In this document: one piece after another, positions 1-9,301 of the stretch | Layout of the letters: each line of letters starts with the position of its first letter | Numbering within the stretch: the stretch's first letter is position 1 | NCBI RefSeq assembly: GCF_001645125.1 | Contig: NZ_LXKA01000055.1 | Span: 1 to 64,000 of the forward strand | DNA: 64,000 bases | Direction: 5' to 3' | Origin: Paraburkholderia ginsengiterrae | GTDB lineage: Bacteria > Pseudomonadota > Gammaproteobacteria > Burkholderiales > Burkholderiaceae | Program-made: the position numbers and the translations under genes | Notes under the pieces: model-generated | What the model saw: only the letters and a program-made list of their open reading frames with translations | The model's database searches: none | Told to the model about the DNA's origin: nothing

Positions 1-892
1 CCCGCGCGCGCGACGAGCCGCCGAGGGCGTTGCCCGCTTCGCCTTCGGTGCGGGCGGACGGCGCGTCTTCATTGGCAGGCGACTGCCCCATGCCGATTGC
101 GTTGTCTGCCTCGCCGCCGCCGCTTCGCCCGGACGGCGGCGCGTTGGTGGCGTCATGATCGGGCAGCATGGTGTCGTCGTCATCGGGCGGCGCAGCGGGA
201 GCGGCCACCGTTTCCGTGTCGAGGTCCTCAACCGGGTCCGCGGTGAACGCCATGCTGTTGACGTCGCCCGCGGACAACGCCCGTACGCGCGCCACGAAGG
301 CTTCGGCTGCGGCGATGCTGTGCGCGGTCGAGCGGCTCGCACGGGCCTCCTGCAGCACATCCTGCGCGGCATGCAGCGTTGCGAGGAGCGACGGAACCGC
401 TTCGGTTCTCGCCGGCGCTTCGTCCCACAGTGCGCGCTCCACGAGCCAGACCAGCCGGTCGCGCCAATGCAGCTTCGGCCAGCGCTGCCGCACGCGTTCG
501 GCGGCATGCAGGCGCAGTTTGCCGATAAACCAGCGCGCGCCCGGATATTCGTCGAGCAGTTGAGCGCACACACGGCGGTCTTCGATCACTTGCGCGAGCC
601 GCGCGGCGACGCCGGCGGGCAGCGCGTCGAGTTGCGCGAGCGAGGCATGCTTGGCGCGCGCGACCAGCAGATCGAGATAACCGATCAGCACGTCGCGCTC
701 GACGCCGGCATTCAGCTCGTAGTCGGGAATCACAATGCGTCCGGGCTCGACGCGCGGTCCATCCGGACTGAATACGACCGCCACGCCATATTGCCCAGTC
801 AGCACGCGCGCCACCTTGCCGAGCGTCGATTCGAACGCGAAGCCGCGCGTGTCGCGGGCCTCGCGCGTCGCATGCGTGGCGCTCACGTTCAC
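1..892 (-). CDS. CobT-like protein (VWA partner of AAA ATPase), partial
   Basis: Only the N-terminal ~297 residues are present; the gene runs off the left edge. It starts with GTG one base after the TGA of the upstream CobS-like gene, so the two are almost certainly cotranscribed and translationally coupled; a second GTG two codons on is an alternative start. The visible part has an N-terminal domain with a T-R-G-F-A-F-E-S-T-L segment and helical repeats, then an acidic, low-complexity linker (a D-D-D-D run around residue 222, followed by Gly/Ser/Ala-rich sequence). That layout is known from CobT-type partners of CobS, whose metal-binding VWA domain sits C-terminally, here outside the window. 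The role would be as chaperone partner in metal (cobalt) chelation or in remodelling of another complex. The identification rests on the pairing and layout; the diagnostic VWA domain is not visible. Confidence 0.7.
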   Translation of the reverse strand, partial: MNVSATHATREARDTRGFAFESTLGKVARVLTGQYGVAVVFSPDGPRVEPGRIVIPDYELNAGVERDVLIGYLDLLVARAKHASLAQLDALPAGVAARLAQVIEDRRVCAQLLDEYPGARWFIGKLRLHAAERVRQRWPKLHWRDRLVWLVERALWDEAPARTEAVPSLLATLHAAQDVLQEARASRSTAHSIAAAEAFVARVRALSAGDVNSMAFTADPVEDLDTETVAAPAAPPDDDDTMLPDHDATNAPPSGRSGGGEADNAIGMGQSPANEDAPSARTEGEAGNALGGSSRAR

Positions 893-893
893 G

Positions 894-2129
894 TCAGGCG
901 GCCGGGGCGATGTGATGGCGGACAATACCGCGGATCAGCGCGGCGTCTTCCGGGCTGACCTTCGAATAGATGGCCGGTCCGGCGGCGCGTTCGGGGTCGC
1001 CCGTGCGCAACATCAATTCGGCCCAGTCGAGCAGGCGCCGGGTCGAGAACGCGCTGGAAAGATCTTCGCGGGCGAACGCCGCGCGGCAGTCGGCGGCAAT
1101 CGCGGCGAGCGTGGTGGCGAGCGGGCGCGTCATGTGCGGGGCGAGCGTGCTGATCAGCACGTTGGCCTCTTCCGCGGGCGTCAGATAATCGAGCAGATAG
1201 ACCCGCCAGCGGTCGAGAAATGCCTCGTTCATCAGATTGGCGCCCTGATAAAGATGCCGGAACTGACTCATCGCGCCGACCGCATTCGCCGTGGCAAACA
1301 GCCGGAACGCCGGATGCGGCGCGACGATCTCATTGCCTTTTTCTTTCAGCACGAGGCGGCCGCGCGGTTCGAGAACGGCGGTGAGCGCGGCGAGAATGGA
1401 CGGCTCGGCAAAATCGATTTCGTCGACGATCAGCCAGAGGCCTTCGCGCATGGCAGTAGGCAGCACACCGTCGACCCACAGCGTCTCGCCGCCCTTGACC
1501 GTCCAGAAACCGACAAAATCGCCGACGGTGGTCTGGCCGTTCATGTTGGAGCGCAGCACGCCGTGCCGTGAGCGCGCCGCGACCTGTTCGATCAGGCTGG
1601 TCTTGCCGGCGCCGGTGTGGCCGATCAGCATCACGCGGCGGTTTTCGACGATGTCTTCGACAATGTCGTTAAAGCGCTCCGCGAACAGATAGGCAGGATT
1701 GACGGCCGGCACGAGCGCATGACCGGCGCCGCAAGGCACGTCCACGTGGCCGATGCGCACGGTCGTGCCCATGCCGGCGTCGAGGCCGTTCGCCTCGCGC
1801 TGCTTCGCCGCCGCGGCGAGTGCGGCGGCCCGCTGCAACTGCGGCATGAAGGCCACGCGTGCGGCCGTGGAACGTTCGCCCGAGGCGCTGTCCGTGTCGA
1901 TCGCAAACCCTTCGCGGCGCCATTTCTTCAGCTTGGCGCGCAGGTTTTCCGCATCGACCACCAGGTCGATATCCACCGGACCGGGCCCGCTGCCGTTATC
2001 GACGCCATGTTCGAGGCGGTAGGTTTCCGGCCGGTCGGCCACGCTCACGCGCCACCATTCCGCGCCGGCTTCGGTGGCGTGCTGGTAAAGGCCAAGGTTG
2101 TCGTCTTCGGGCAGATCAGGCGCGTTCAT
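894..2129 (-). CDS. CobS-like AAA+ ATPase (MoxR/CobS family)
   Basis: A 411-residue AAA+ ATPase. Walker A is GHTGAGKTS at about residues 170-178, Walker B is LIVDEID at about 238-244, and a sensor-type segment HPAFRLFATANAVG follows. These match the CobS subunit of aerobic cobaltochelatase, which hydrolyses ATP with CobT to drive CobN. Unlike CobS proteins of about 330 residues, this one carries about 150 extra N-terminal residues, so it may serve a different client. The start chosen is the ATG giving MNAPDLPEDD; an in-frame extension of 39 residues exists but looks like untranslated leader. The downstream CobT-like gene begins one base after its stop. It is divergent from the porin gene, sharing a 166-bp intergenic region. 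No CobN is in the window, so a cobalamin role is unproven. Confidence 0.75.
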   Translation of the reverse strand: MNAPDLPEDDNLGLYQHATEAGAEWWRVSVADRPETYRLEHGVDNGSGPGPVDIDLVVDAENLRAKLKKWRREGFAIDTDSASGERSTAARVAFMPQLQRAAALAAAAKQREANGLDAGMGTTVRIGHVDVPCGAGHALVPAVNPAYLFAERFNDIVEDIVENRRVMLIGHTGAGKTSLIEQVAARSRHGVLRSNMNGQTTVGDFVGFWTVKGGETLWVDGVLPTAMREGLWLIVDEIDFAEPSILAALTAVLEPRGRLVLKEKGNEIVAPHPAFRLFATANAVGAMSQFRHLYQGANLMNEAFLDRWRVYLLDYLTPAEEANVLISTLAPHMTRPLATTLAAIAADCRAAFAREDLSSAFSTRRLLDWAELMLRTGDPERAAGPAIYSKVSPEDAALIRGIVRHHIAPAA

Positions 2130-2295
2130 TGCGGGGGATGGTCGATCACAAAAGAGACTGTTCGATTTGGCGGAGGCCGAATGACCGACTATCTTATCTT
2201 GATTGGCTTTCGATGCCCCGTGCGGCGCCTTTCCACCTGCAAGCAACCCGGAAACTGCATGGGGGCTTGCACCAAGAACAATTCACGACAAAACA

Positions 2296-3402
2296 ATGAG
2301 ACTACCAACCCTATTCGCTGCCGCGCTGGCGGTGGCCAGTCCGCTGGCCTGCGCGCAAACCAGCGTGAGTCTGTATGGCCGCCTCGACGCCGGGCTGGAA
2401 TATCTGAATCACATCGCCAATGGCGCGGGTGGCAGTTCGACCCGCTGGAGCGCGGAGGGCGGCGATTGGGGCACCAGCATGCTGGGCCTCAAAGGCAATG
2501 AAGAACTGGGCGGAGGCCTGAGTGCGATCTTCAATCTCGAGACCGGTTTGCAGGTCATGAACGGCACGACGAGCGGCGGACGGCTCTGGTCGCGGCGTGC
2601 GTTCGTCGGGCTGAAGAGCGAGCAGTGGGGCACGCTGCAGGCCGGCCGTAATCTGTTTATCGACAGCGACGGCGTATGGGAATTCGACCCGTTCGTGCAG
2701 GAGGCGTTTTCGTCGGCGTCGCTCGTGCGCGGACGCAACTGGCAGCAGACCAGCAACAACATCGAATATCACAGTCCGGTGTTCCACGGCTTCGACGTGC
2801 AGGGGCAATACTCTTTCGGCAATCAGCCCGGCGCGTTCAACAGCGGTGCCGCGGGCGAGTTCGGCCGCTCGGACGGCATCATGCTGACGTATCACTCGCC
2901 GCTCTTCGATGTGCGCGGCATCTATGACGAACTGCGCGACAACAACGGGCGCTTCAGCAATATTTTCACGGCGTCGCGCGAGTATTTCGTCGGCGCGAAC
3001 GTGCGTTTCGACGCATTCAAGATTCAGGGTGCCTATACGCATTACTCGGCGCCTGATTCACCGGCCGGCGTGGCAGACACCGCCAATTACTATTGGCTCG
3101 GCGCCACCTACAACGTGCAGCCGCGCTGGGCCGTGACGGCGGGCGGCTATTACGTGAAGGTCGGCGACGGCTCGGGCGACACCGCGCACGATCCGTCCGG
3201 CCACGCGATGATGTACGTGCTCGGCACCACCTATAACCTGTCGAAGCGCACTTTTCTGTACGGCACGCTGGGCTACGTGAACAACGGCAGCAACTCGAAT
3301 TTTTCACTTGAAGCGTCGCCGCGCGATGCGGCCGGTAACACGAATCCGCTCGTCGGCGAATCGCAAACCGGCGCTTATGTCGGCGTGCTGCATCAGTTCT
3401 AG
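2296..3402 (+). CDS. Gram-negative general porin (OmpC-like, Burkholderia type)
   Basis: A 368-residue outer-membrane trimeric beta-barrel porin for diffusion of small hydrophilic solutes. The start gives a classic signal peptide (MRLPTLFAAALAVASPLACA) cleaved before QTSVSLYGRLDAG, the first strand typical of betaproteobacterial porins. Further family signs are the LGLKGNEELGGGLSAIFNLE strand pair, the R-R-A-F-V-G-L segment, and the C-terminal strand ending in aromatic Phe (GVLHQF), the BAM recognition signal. In-frame codons upstream (from 2203) are ignored because the signal peptide fixes the start. Transketolase follows 56 bp downstream with its own Shine-Dalgarno sequence. Substrate specificity cannot be read from the sequence. 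Confidence 0.93.
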   Translation: MRLPTLFAAALAVASPLACAQTSVSLYGRLDAGLEYLNHIANGAGGSSTRWSAEGGDWGTSMLGLKGNEELGGGLSAIFNLETGLQVMNGTTSGGRLWSRRAFVGLKSEQWGTLQAGRNLFIDSDGVWEFDPFVQEAFSSASLVRGRNWQQTSNNIEYHSPVFHGFDVQGQYSFGNQPGAFNSGAAGEFGRSDGIMLTYHSPLFDVRGIYDELRDNNGRFSNIFTASREYFVGANVRFDAFKIQGAYTHYSAPDSPAGVADTANYYWLGATYNVQPRWAVTAGGYYVKVGDGSGDTAHDPSGHAMMYVLGTTYNLSKRTFLYGTLGYVNNGSNSNFSLEASPRDAAGNTNPLVGESQTGAYVGVLHQF

Positions 3403-3458
3403 GGCAGCGTCGGCGGCGCGCTCCTGTCATCTCATCCGCCGGAACAAGGAGTGTCCTC

Positions 3459-5531
3459 ATGCAAAACGATCCCGCCCTCGACCAGTTGTGCATCAACACG
3501 ATCCGCACGATCTCGATGGACGCTGTGCAGAAGGCCAATTCCGGTCACCCCGGCACGCCGATGGCGCTGGCGCCGGTGGCCTACCACTTGTGGCAGCACC
3601 ATCTGCGCTACGACCCCGACGAGCCGCACTGGCCGAACCGCGACCGCTTCGTGCTGTCGGTGGGGCATGCGTCGATGCTGCTGTATTCGCTGCTGCATCT
3701 GGCCAACGTCAAAGCCGTGGATGAGGACGGCAAGCCGACCGGCGGGCCCGCGGTATCGCTCGACGACATCGAACATTTCCGCCAGATCGACAGCAAAACG
3801 CCGGGCCACCCCGAGTACCGGCTGACCAGCGGCGTGGAGACCACGACCGGGCCGCTGGGGCAGGGGCTCGGCAACAGTGTCGGCATGGCGATGGCCGCGC
3901 GCTGGTACGAAAGCCGCTTCAATCAGGCGGATGCGGCTTTGTTCGATTATCGCGTCTACGCGCTATGCGGCGACGGCGACCTGATGGAAGGCGTCTCGCA
4001 TGAGGCGGCCTCGCTCGCGGGCCATCTGAAGCTGTCAAATCTGATCTGGATCTACGACAGCAATCGCGTGACGATCGAGGGCCACACCGACCTTGCCTAT
4101 AGCGACGACGTGGAGAGCCGCTTTCGCGGCTACAACTGGCACACGCTGCACGTGAACGACGCGAACGACACCGCCGCGCTGGAAGCCGCGCTCGTCGAAG
4201 CGAAAAGCGTGACGGACCGGCCGACGCTGATCGTGGTGCATAGCATCATCGGCTGGGGTGCGCCGCATAAGCAGGACACCTCGGCGGCACACGGCGAACC
4301 GCTCGGCGCCGACGAAGTGGCGCTCGCCAAGAAGGCGTACGGCTGGCCGGAAGACAAATTCTTCTACGTGCCCGACGGTGTGCACGAACGTTTCGCGCAG
4401 GGCATCGGCGCGCGCGGCAAGGCGGCGCGCGAGCAATGGGAGGCGAACTACGCGTCTTACCAGAAGCGCTACCCGGAACTCGCGCGCGAGTTCGCGCAGA
4501 TCGACGCACACGAATTGCCGGCGGATTGGGACGCCGGCATTCCGACATTCGAGGCGGACCCGAAGGGCATGGCTACGCGCGAATCGTCAGGCAAGGTGCT
4601 CAACGCGATTGCCGCACGCATTCCGTGGATGATTGGCGGCGCGGCCGACCTGTCACCGTCCACCAAGACCAATCTGAAATTCGAAGGCGCGGGCAGTTTC
4701 GAACACGATAGCTACGGCGGGCGCAATCTGCACTTCGGCATTCGCGAGCACGGCATGGGCGCCGCGGTGAATGGCCTCGCGCTGTCGAAACTGCGGCCGT
4801 ACGGTTCGACCTTCCTGATTTTCAGCGACTACATGAAGCCCCCGATCCGCCTCTCGGCGATCATGGAAGTGCCGGCCATTTATGTGTTCACGCACGACTC
4901 GATCGGCCTGGGTGAGGATGGTCCGACGCATCAGCCGATCGAGCAACTCGCTTCGCTACGCGCCGTGCCTGGGTTGACGGTGCTGCGTCCGGGCGATGCC
5001 AACGAAGTGGCTGAGGCGTGGCGTGTCGCGATGGCCGATCCGCACCGTCCGTCGTGCATGGTCGTCACGCGGCAGGCGTTGCCGACGCTCGACCGCAGCC
5101 GCTATGCCGCCGCCAGCGGCACGCGCCGGGGCGCGTATGTGCTTGCCGATGCGCCCGCCGGGCAGAAGCCCAAGGTGATCCTGATGGCGACCGGCAGCGA
5201 ACTCTCGCTCTGTGTCGACGTGTACGAAAAGCTCGCGGGCGAGGGTATTGCGGCGCGCGTCGTGTCCATGCCGTCGTGGGATATCTTCGAGCGCCAGGAC
5301 GCGGCGTATCGGGACTCGGTGCTGCCGCCGGAGGTGGACGCGCGCGTGGCCGTCGAGCAGGCGGCTTCGCTTGGCTGGGACCGCTATACCGGGCGGCTCG
5401 GCGCGCAGGTGGTGATGCGTAGCTTCGGGGCGTCCGCGCCGCTGTCCGATCTGAAGAAGAAGTTCGGGTTCACGCCGGATCACGTGTATGAGGTCGCGAA
5501 GCAGCAGATCGCGCGAGCGCAGTCGGTGTAA
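3459..5531 (+). CDS. tkt: transketolase
   Basis: A 690-residue thiamine-diphosphate enzyme of the non-oxidative pentose phosphate pathway that transfers two-carbon ketol units between sugar phosphates. The N-terminal TPP domain has N-S-G-H-P-G-T-P-M-A and the GDGDLMEG cofactor motif near residue 170; the pyrimidine domain carries GIREHGMGAAVNGL and the transketolase signature GLGEDGPTHQPIEQL; the C-terminal domain follows. Length is slightly above the usual 660-670. An AAGGAG ribosome-binding site sits upstream of the ATG. The gene converges on zapE with only 22 bp between the stops. Burkholderia genomes often have more than one tkt; whether this is the main copy cannot be told here. Aldolase and 6-phosphogluconate dehydrogenase genes lie within 12 kb. 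Confidence 0.97.
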   Translation: MQNDPALDQLCINTIRTISMDAVQKANSGHPGTPMALAPVAYHLWQHHLRYDPDEPHWPNRDRFVLSVGHASMLLYSLLHLANVKAVDEDGKPTGGPAVSLDDIEHFRQIDSKTPGHPEYRLTSGVETTTGPLGQGLGNSVGMAMAARWYESRFNQADAALFDYRVYALCGDGDLMEGVSHEAASLAGHLKLSNLIWIYDSNRVTIEGHTDLAYSDDVESRFRGYNWHTLHVNDANDTAALEAALVEAKSVTDRPTLIVVHSIIGWGAPHKQDTSAAHGEPLGADEVALAKKAYGWPEDKFFYVPDGVHERFAQGIGARGKAAREQWEANYASYQKRYPELAREFAQIDAHELPADWDAGIPTFEADPKGMATRESSGKVLNAIAARIPWMIGGAADLSPSTKTNLKFEGAGSFEHDSYGGRNLHFGIREHGMGAAVNGLALSKLRPYGSTFLIFSDYMKPPIRLSAIMEVPAIYVFTHDSIGLGEDGPTHQPIEQLASLRAVPGLTVLRPGDANEVAEAWRVAMADPHRPSCMVVTRQALPTLDRSRYAAASGTRRGAYVLADAPAGQKPKVILMATGSELSLCVDVYEKLAGEGIAARVVSMPSWDIFERQDAAYRDSVLPPEVDARVAVEQAASLGWDRYTGRLGAQVVMRSFGASAPLSDLKKKFGFTPDHVYEVAKQQIARAQSV

Positions 5532-5553
5532 GGTCAGGCGTGGGGTGGGGCGC

Positions 5554-6699
5554 TCAGGTTTCGTCCGGCCTGTGCGCCGGGATCGCATCCACGTCCTTGC
5601 CCACGCCCGAGAGCGTGCTGCGATAAGCGCGCGATTTCATCTCAGCGAGCCGGCTCAGCGTGCGCGACAGATCGTGCGCGCCTTCGAGGCCGCTGAGCGC
5701 GGCTTCGATAGGGGCATCCGAAGCAATGAACAACGCGCGCTTGCGGTCGTAGAAGATGTCGACCAGCCAGACCAGCCGTTGCAGCGTGTGCGATTGAGCC
5801 AGCCAATCCGTGCGCAGATTGTCGAGAATCAGGCCGTGCCACCGCTCGGCGAGATCCAGATAGTCGAGGTGCGAGCGGCTCGCCACGCACAGGCTTTCGA
5901 AGTCCGCCCACAGCAAGGCCGCTCCCGCCGCGCGTGCGGCGAGCGGCCGGCCTGCCGCGCTCAGCGTGACCGGTTGCAATGTATCGCTGCCTTCGTGGCG
6001 CACGAAAATTTGCCGTAGCGCGTCGCTGTTGGATGGATCGAGCGGCGCGAAGAAACGCGGCGCGTGCGCCTGCTCACCGCCGAAACGATAATCGCGCTCG
6101 CCGTCGAAATGAATCACGGTGAAAAAGCGTTTGATCTGTTCGATGGCCGGCAGGACACGTTCGTGAAACTCCGGGTCGGGGAGCAGGCCGTCGGGCGCAT
6201 CGTTTGACGTGAGCACAATGCGGGTGCCGAGACTGATCGCGGTGTCGAGAAAGCGGCCCATCAGGAACGCGTCGGCGATATCGTGCACGTGGAATTCGTC
6301 GAAACACAGCAGGTCGATACCGTCGAGCCATTGACGCGCGACCGAACCGAGGCGGTCGTCGCCGCGTGGTTCGCTGACGAGCCGCCGGTTCATCTCGCGC
6401 AGAAACTCGTGGAAATGGAGGCGCCGCTTGCGGCATTGAGCCAGTTCGAAAACCGTATCGACCACGAGGCTCTTGCCGCGCCCGGGCAGCCCGTGACAAT
6501 ACACGCCCTGTGGCGCGAGCGCCGTGCCGGGGCGCGCGTGCTTGCCGCTTTCTCCGCTTTCTCCGCTTTCTCCGCTTTTGCCACCCGCGCCACCCACGCC
6601 CGCCAGCCCGACGAGCGCGGCAATCGCGGCGCGCTGGCTCGCATCCGGCACGATGCCGCGCGCCGCCAGTTCACGTGTGACCAGGGCTTCGTCAACCAT
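5554..6699 (-). CDS. zapE: cell division protein ZapE (AFG1-like ATPase)
   Basis: A 381-residue AFG1/LACE1-family P-loop ATPase; in E. coli ZapE acts at the division ring with FtsZ. Walker A is GLPGRGKS at about residues 70-77, Walker B is LLCFDEFHVHD, followed by the family motifs R-F-L-D-T-A and LTSNDAPDGLLPDP and the C-terminal W-L-V-D-I-F-Y-D-R-K segment. An unusual insertion of Ser-Gly-Glu repeats (about residues 42-52) lies just before the Walker A strand and is encoded by a 9-bp tandem repeat. Length fits the family. It sits alone, converging with tkt; no cotranscribed partner is evident. Confidence 0.92.
   Translation of the reverse strand: MVDEALVTRELAARGIVPDASQRAAIAALVGLAGVGGAGGKSGESGESGESGKHARPGTALAPQGVYCHGLPGRGKSLVVDTVFELAQCRKRRLHFHEFLREMNRRLVSEPRGDDRLGSVARQWLDGIDLLCFDEFHVHDIADAFLMGRFLDTAISLGTRIVLTSNDAPDGLLPDPEFHERVLPAIEQIKRFFTVIHFDGERDYRFGGEQAHAPRFFAPLDPSNSDALRQIFVRHEGSDTLQPVTLSAAGRPLAARAAGAALLWADFESLCVASRSHLDYLDLAERWHGLILDNLRTDWLAQSHTLQRLVWLVDIFYDRKRALFIASDAPIEAALSGLEGAHDLSRTLSRLAEMKSRAYRSTLSGVGKDVDAIPAHRPDET
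6545..6578. repeat. 9-bp tandem repeat inside zapE
   Basis: The unit ccgctttct (plus strand) occurs three times in full with a fourth partial copy. It is in frame and encodes Ser-Gly-Glu repeats in ZapE, so copy-number change would lengthen or shorten a flexible linker without a frameshift. Confidence 0.85.
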
Positions 6700-6841
6700 G
6701 GGCTGGCGTGACCAGGGGGCTCAAGACGGCATGAACCGGGAGCGTGGCGAATATGGAAACGATGTGATCGAGCATAGGCAACAGACGGCTGGCGAATATC
6801 GCGTCAGTTTAACAGCCGCATTCACTGGTCAAACGCGCCGC

Positions 6842-9172
6842 TCAAACCCGCTGCCGCGTCAATACGCGCTGCAACGCCCGCGGATCGACGGGCTTCGTGA
6901 AGTGATGATCGAAGCCGGCCGCCTCGGCGGTCTGCTTGTCCTGCTGCTGGCCCCAGCCGGTGACGGCGATCAGGAGGATGCCGGCGTCCGGGTGGCCGAG
7001 GCGAATCCGTCGCGCCACTTCGTAACCGTTCAGGCTCGGCAAGCCGATGTCGAGAATCACCGCATGCGGGGCGAAGGCATCGACCAGATCGAGGCCCGCG
7101 AGACCGTCGCCGGTCGTGCGCACTTCGTGACCTTCGAGTTCGAGCACCATGGCGAGGCTGTCGGCCGCGTCGGCGTTGTCGTCCACGATCACGACACGCA
7201 GGCCGGCCGCCTGCCGCATCTCGGGCGGTGCGCTGTCCGACGGCAGGGCAGCGTCTTTCGACAGCGGCAAGCGAATCACGAACTCGCTGCCCTTGCCCGC
7301 GCCGCCGCTGTACGCCGCGACCGTGCCGCCATGCAGCTCGGCAAGGCCGCGCACCAGCGCGAGGCCGATGCCGAGACCACCTTGCGAGCGATCGAGCGCG
7401 GGTGCGAGTTGCGAAAACATCTCGAACACGCTGTCCAGATGTTCGCGAGGAATACCGATGCCCGAATCGCGCACGATGATCACCGCTTCGTCGCCTTCGC
7501 GTTGCGCGGCGAGCGAGATGCTGCCGCCAGGCGGCGTGTATTTGGCGGCATTGTTCAACAGGTTCAGGATCATCTGCGACAGGCGCGTGGGATCGGCGAT
7601 CAGATAGAGCGGCTCGCGCGGCAGCGTCACGCTCAGATGATGCGACGACGCCTGCACGGTCGGGCGTGCGGCTTCCATGGCCGATTGCATCGCGCGTGCG
7701 AGTTCGAGCCGCTGCTTGCGCAACTCGAGCTTGCCCTGGGTGATGCGCGACACTTCCAGCAGGTCGTCCACCAGATGCGTCATATGCTGCAATTGCCGGT
7801 CGAACACGTCGCGCGACCAGTTCAATTGCGGGTCGGCGAACTCTTTCAGACGCAGAATCTCGAGCACATTGCGCATGGGCGCAAGCGGATTGCGCAGTTC
7901 GTGCGCGAGCGTGGCGAGGAATTCGTCCTTGCGGCGATCGGCTTTCGAGAGTTCGAGATTGAGCCGCTTGAGTTGCTGCTCGGTGCGCCTGCGTTCGGTA
8001 ATGTCGCGATTGATGCTGACCGCGCCGTAGATGTCGCCACGCGCGTTCGCAAGCGGTTTGACCACCGTTTCGCACACGCCGTGCGAACCGTCGCGCCGCA
8101 CGAAGGGCAGTTCGCCGCGCCACGTGCCGTCGGCGGCCAGCGCGGCGAGCGCTTCCCGCCGGATGCGCTGGGCATGCTCAGGCGGGAGGAAGAGCGAGAC
8201 CGGCTTGCCGAGAATTTCGCGCATGCGATAACCCAGCATGCGTTCGCTGCCGCCGTTGAAGTCGGTGATATTGCCGCGCAGATCGGTGATCACGATCGCG
8301 TCGCTCAGGTGCTCGAAAATCGCCGCCTGGCGCAGCAGCCCGGTTTGCGCTTCCTTGCGTTCGGTGATGTCGATGCCGAGGCCGTAGATCATCAGCGGCT
8401 CGCCCTGGGCGTCGTAAGTGGCGCGCCCGCGGCCCTCCATCCAGCACCAGTCACCGCTCGCATGCAGGAAGCGGAATTCGGCGACGTAGTCGTCGCCGGC
8501 TTGCACCGCATGATCGACCGCCTCGTTGAGTGCAAGCAGATCGCCGGGATGAATCAGCTCGAAAAAACCGCGCCGCGTGTTCGCGAGGCGTCCTTCGGCA
8601 TAACCGGCGAGCGCTTCCAGTTCGCGGCTCCACCAGAATTTTCCCGACTTCGGCTCATGCGACCATGCGCCCATGCGCGCGCCACGCATGGCGAGACTTA
8701 ATACGTCGCGGCTTTCCTGCAACTCTTTCTGCGCGCGCTGATGTGCGGCCACCGACGCCTCGGCGTTGCGCCGCGCGAGCAGCAATTCCTGTTCGTACTT
8801 GTGGCGGTCTTCGACCACCACGACCGCCACTTCGTGATAGTCCGTTTCGCCGTGACGGCGGCGCACGGCGTTGAGCAGCATCGGCACCGCATGGCCGTCG
8901 CGATGCATCATGTCGAGCTTGAGTTCGTCCACCGAACCCTGCGTTTGCAGCAGCGGCGCCCAGTGCGTCCGGTAGAGCACCTTGCCGCCGTCGCTCAGCA
9001 AATCCTGGAGTTGCGCACCCTCGGCGAGCTTCGCCGCGCTATAGCCGAGCCAGTCGCAGAAGGTCGCGTTCACGCGCAAGATTCGGCCGTCTGTGTCGGT
9101 CACGAGCAGGCCGCACGCGGCATGTTCGAACAGCGCATCGGCGGAAGGTAACGGGCGGTCCGTGCTTTGCAT
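6842..9172 (-). CDS. hybrid sensor histidine kinase with three PAS domains and a receiver
   Basis: A 776-residue soluble hybrid kinase; no membrane segment is seen. Three PAS/PAC modules lie at about residues 12-125, 155-275 (with a MEGRGR...ITERK PAC end) and 283-395 (ends in DITERR). The HisKA box LAHELRNPL places the phospho-accepting His at about residue 424. The HATPase domain has N-L-L-N-N-A-A-K-Y, D-S-G-I-G-I-P and GGLGIGL. A C-terminal receiver has acidic residues IVDDNAD, phosphoacceptor Asp at about 708 (VILDIGLPSLNG) and the FTKP lysine. It should respond to a cytosolic or redox/energy cue and relay phosphate internally. A stand-alone receiver gene lies divergently 0.7 kb away and is a plausible partner; there is no output domain in this protein. 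Confidence 0.92.
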   Translation of the reverse strand: MQSTDRPLPSADALFEHAACGLLVTDTDGRILRVNATFCDWLGYSAAKLAEGAQLQDLLSDGGKVLYRTHWAPLLQTQGSVDELKLDMMHRDGHAVPMLLNAVRRRHGETDYHEVAVVVVEDRHKYEQELLLARRNAEASVAAHQRAQKELQESRDVLSLAMRGARMGAWSHEPKSGKFWWSRELEALAGYAEGRLANTRRGFFELIHPGDLLALNEAVDHAVQAGDDYVAEFRFLHASGDWCWMEGRGRATYDAQGEPLMIYGLGIDITERKEAQTGLLRQAAIFEHLSDAIVITDLRGNITDFNGGSERMLGYRMREILGKPVSLFLPPEHAQRIRREALAALAADGTWRGELPFVRRDGSHGVCETVVKPLANARGDIYGAVSINRDITERRRTEQQLKRLNLELSKADRRKDEFLATLAHELRNPLAPMRNVLEILRLKEFADPQLNWSRDVFDRQLQHMTHLVDDLLEVSRITQGKLELRKQRLELARAMQSAMEAARPTVQASSHHLSVTLPREPLYLIADPTRLSQMILNLLNNAAKYTPPGGSISLAAQREGDEAVIIVRDSGIGIPREHLDSVFEMFSQLAPALDRSQGGLGIGLALVRGLAELHGGTVAAYSGGAGKGSEFVIRLPLSKDAALPSDSAPPEMRQAAGLRVVIVDDNADAADSLAMVLELEGHEVRTTGDGLAGLDLVDAFAPHAVILDIGLPSLNGYEVARRIRLGHPDAGILLIAVTGWGQQQDKQTAEAAGFDHHFTKPVDPRALQRVLTRQRV

Positions 9173-9184
9173 CGGGTTACAGAC

Positions 9185-9301
9185 TCACTGGAACGGGACA
9201 GCCGCGCAGGTTGACCGCGCGTGCGCCCGCACCATGGTGCGTGTGCCGTTACCGGAAGTCTGTTTGTGATCGTGCTGCTTATCGTGCTGCGTGATGCTCA
9301 T
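9185..9301 (-). CDS. possible 38-residue small ORF upstream of the hybrid kinase
   Basis: This ORF begins with ATG preceded by AGGA at suitable spacing and ends 12 bases before the kinase start codon. The product is hydrophilic with a His/Asp/Lys/Gln-rich N-terminus (SITQHDKQHDHKQT). It has no recognised homology and no membrane segment. It could be a small protein, a translated leader coupling to the kinase, or chance. Low confidence. Confidence 0.25.
   Translation of the reverse strand: MSITQHDKQHDHKQTSGNGTRTMVRAHARSTCAAVPFQ

Noticed and set aside
6524-8701. Long plus-strand ORF (725 codons) opposite the hybrid kinase
   Set aside because: It lies antisense to a gene with clear kinase motifs and shows low-complexity Arg/His/Ala composition typical of GC-rich shadow frames.
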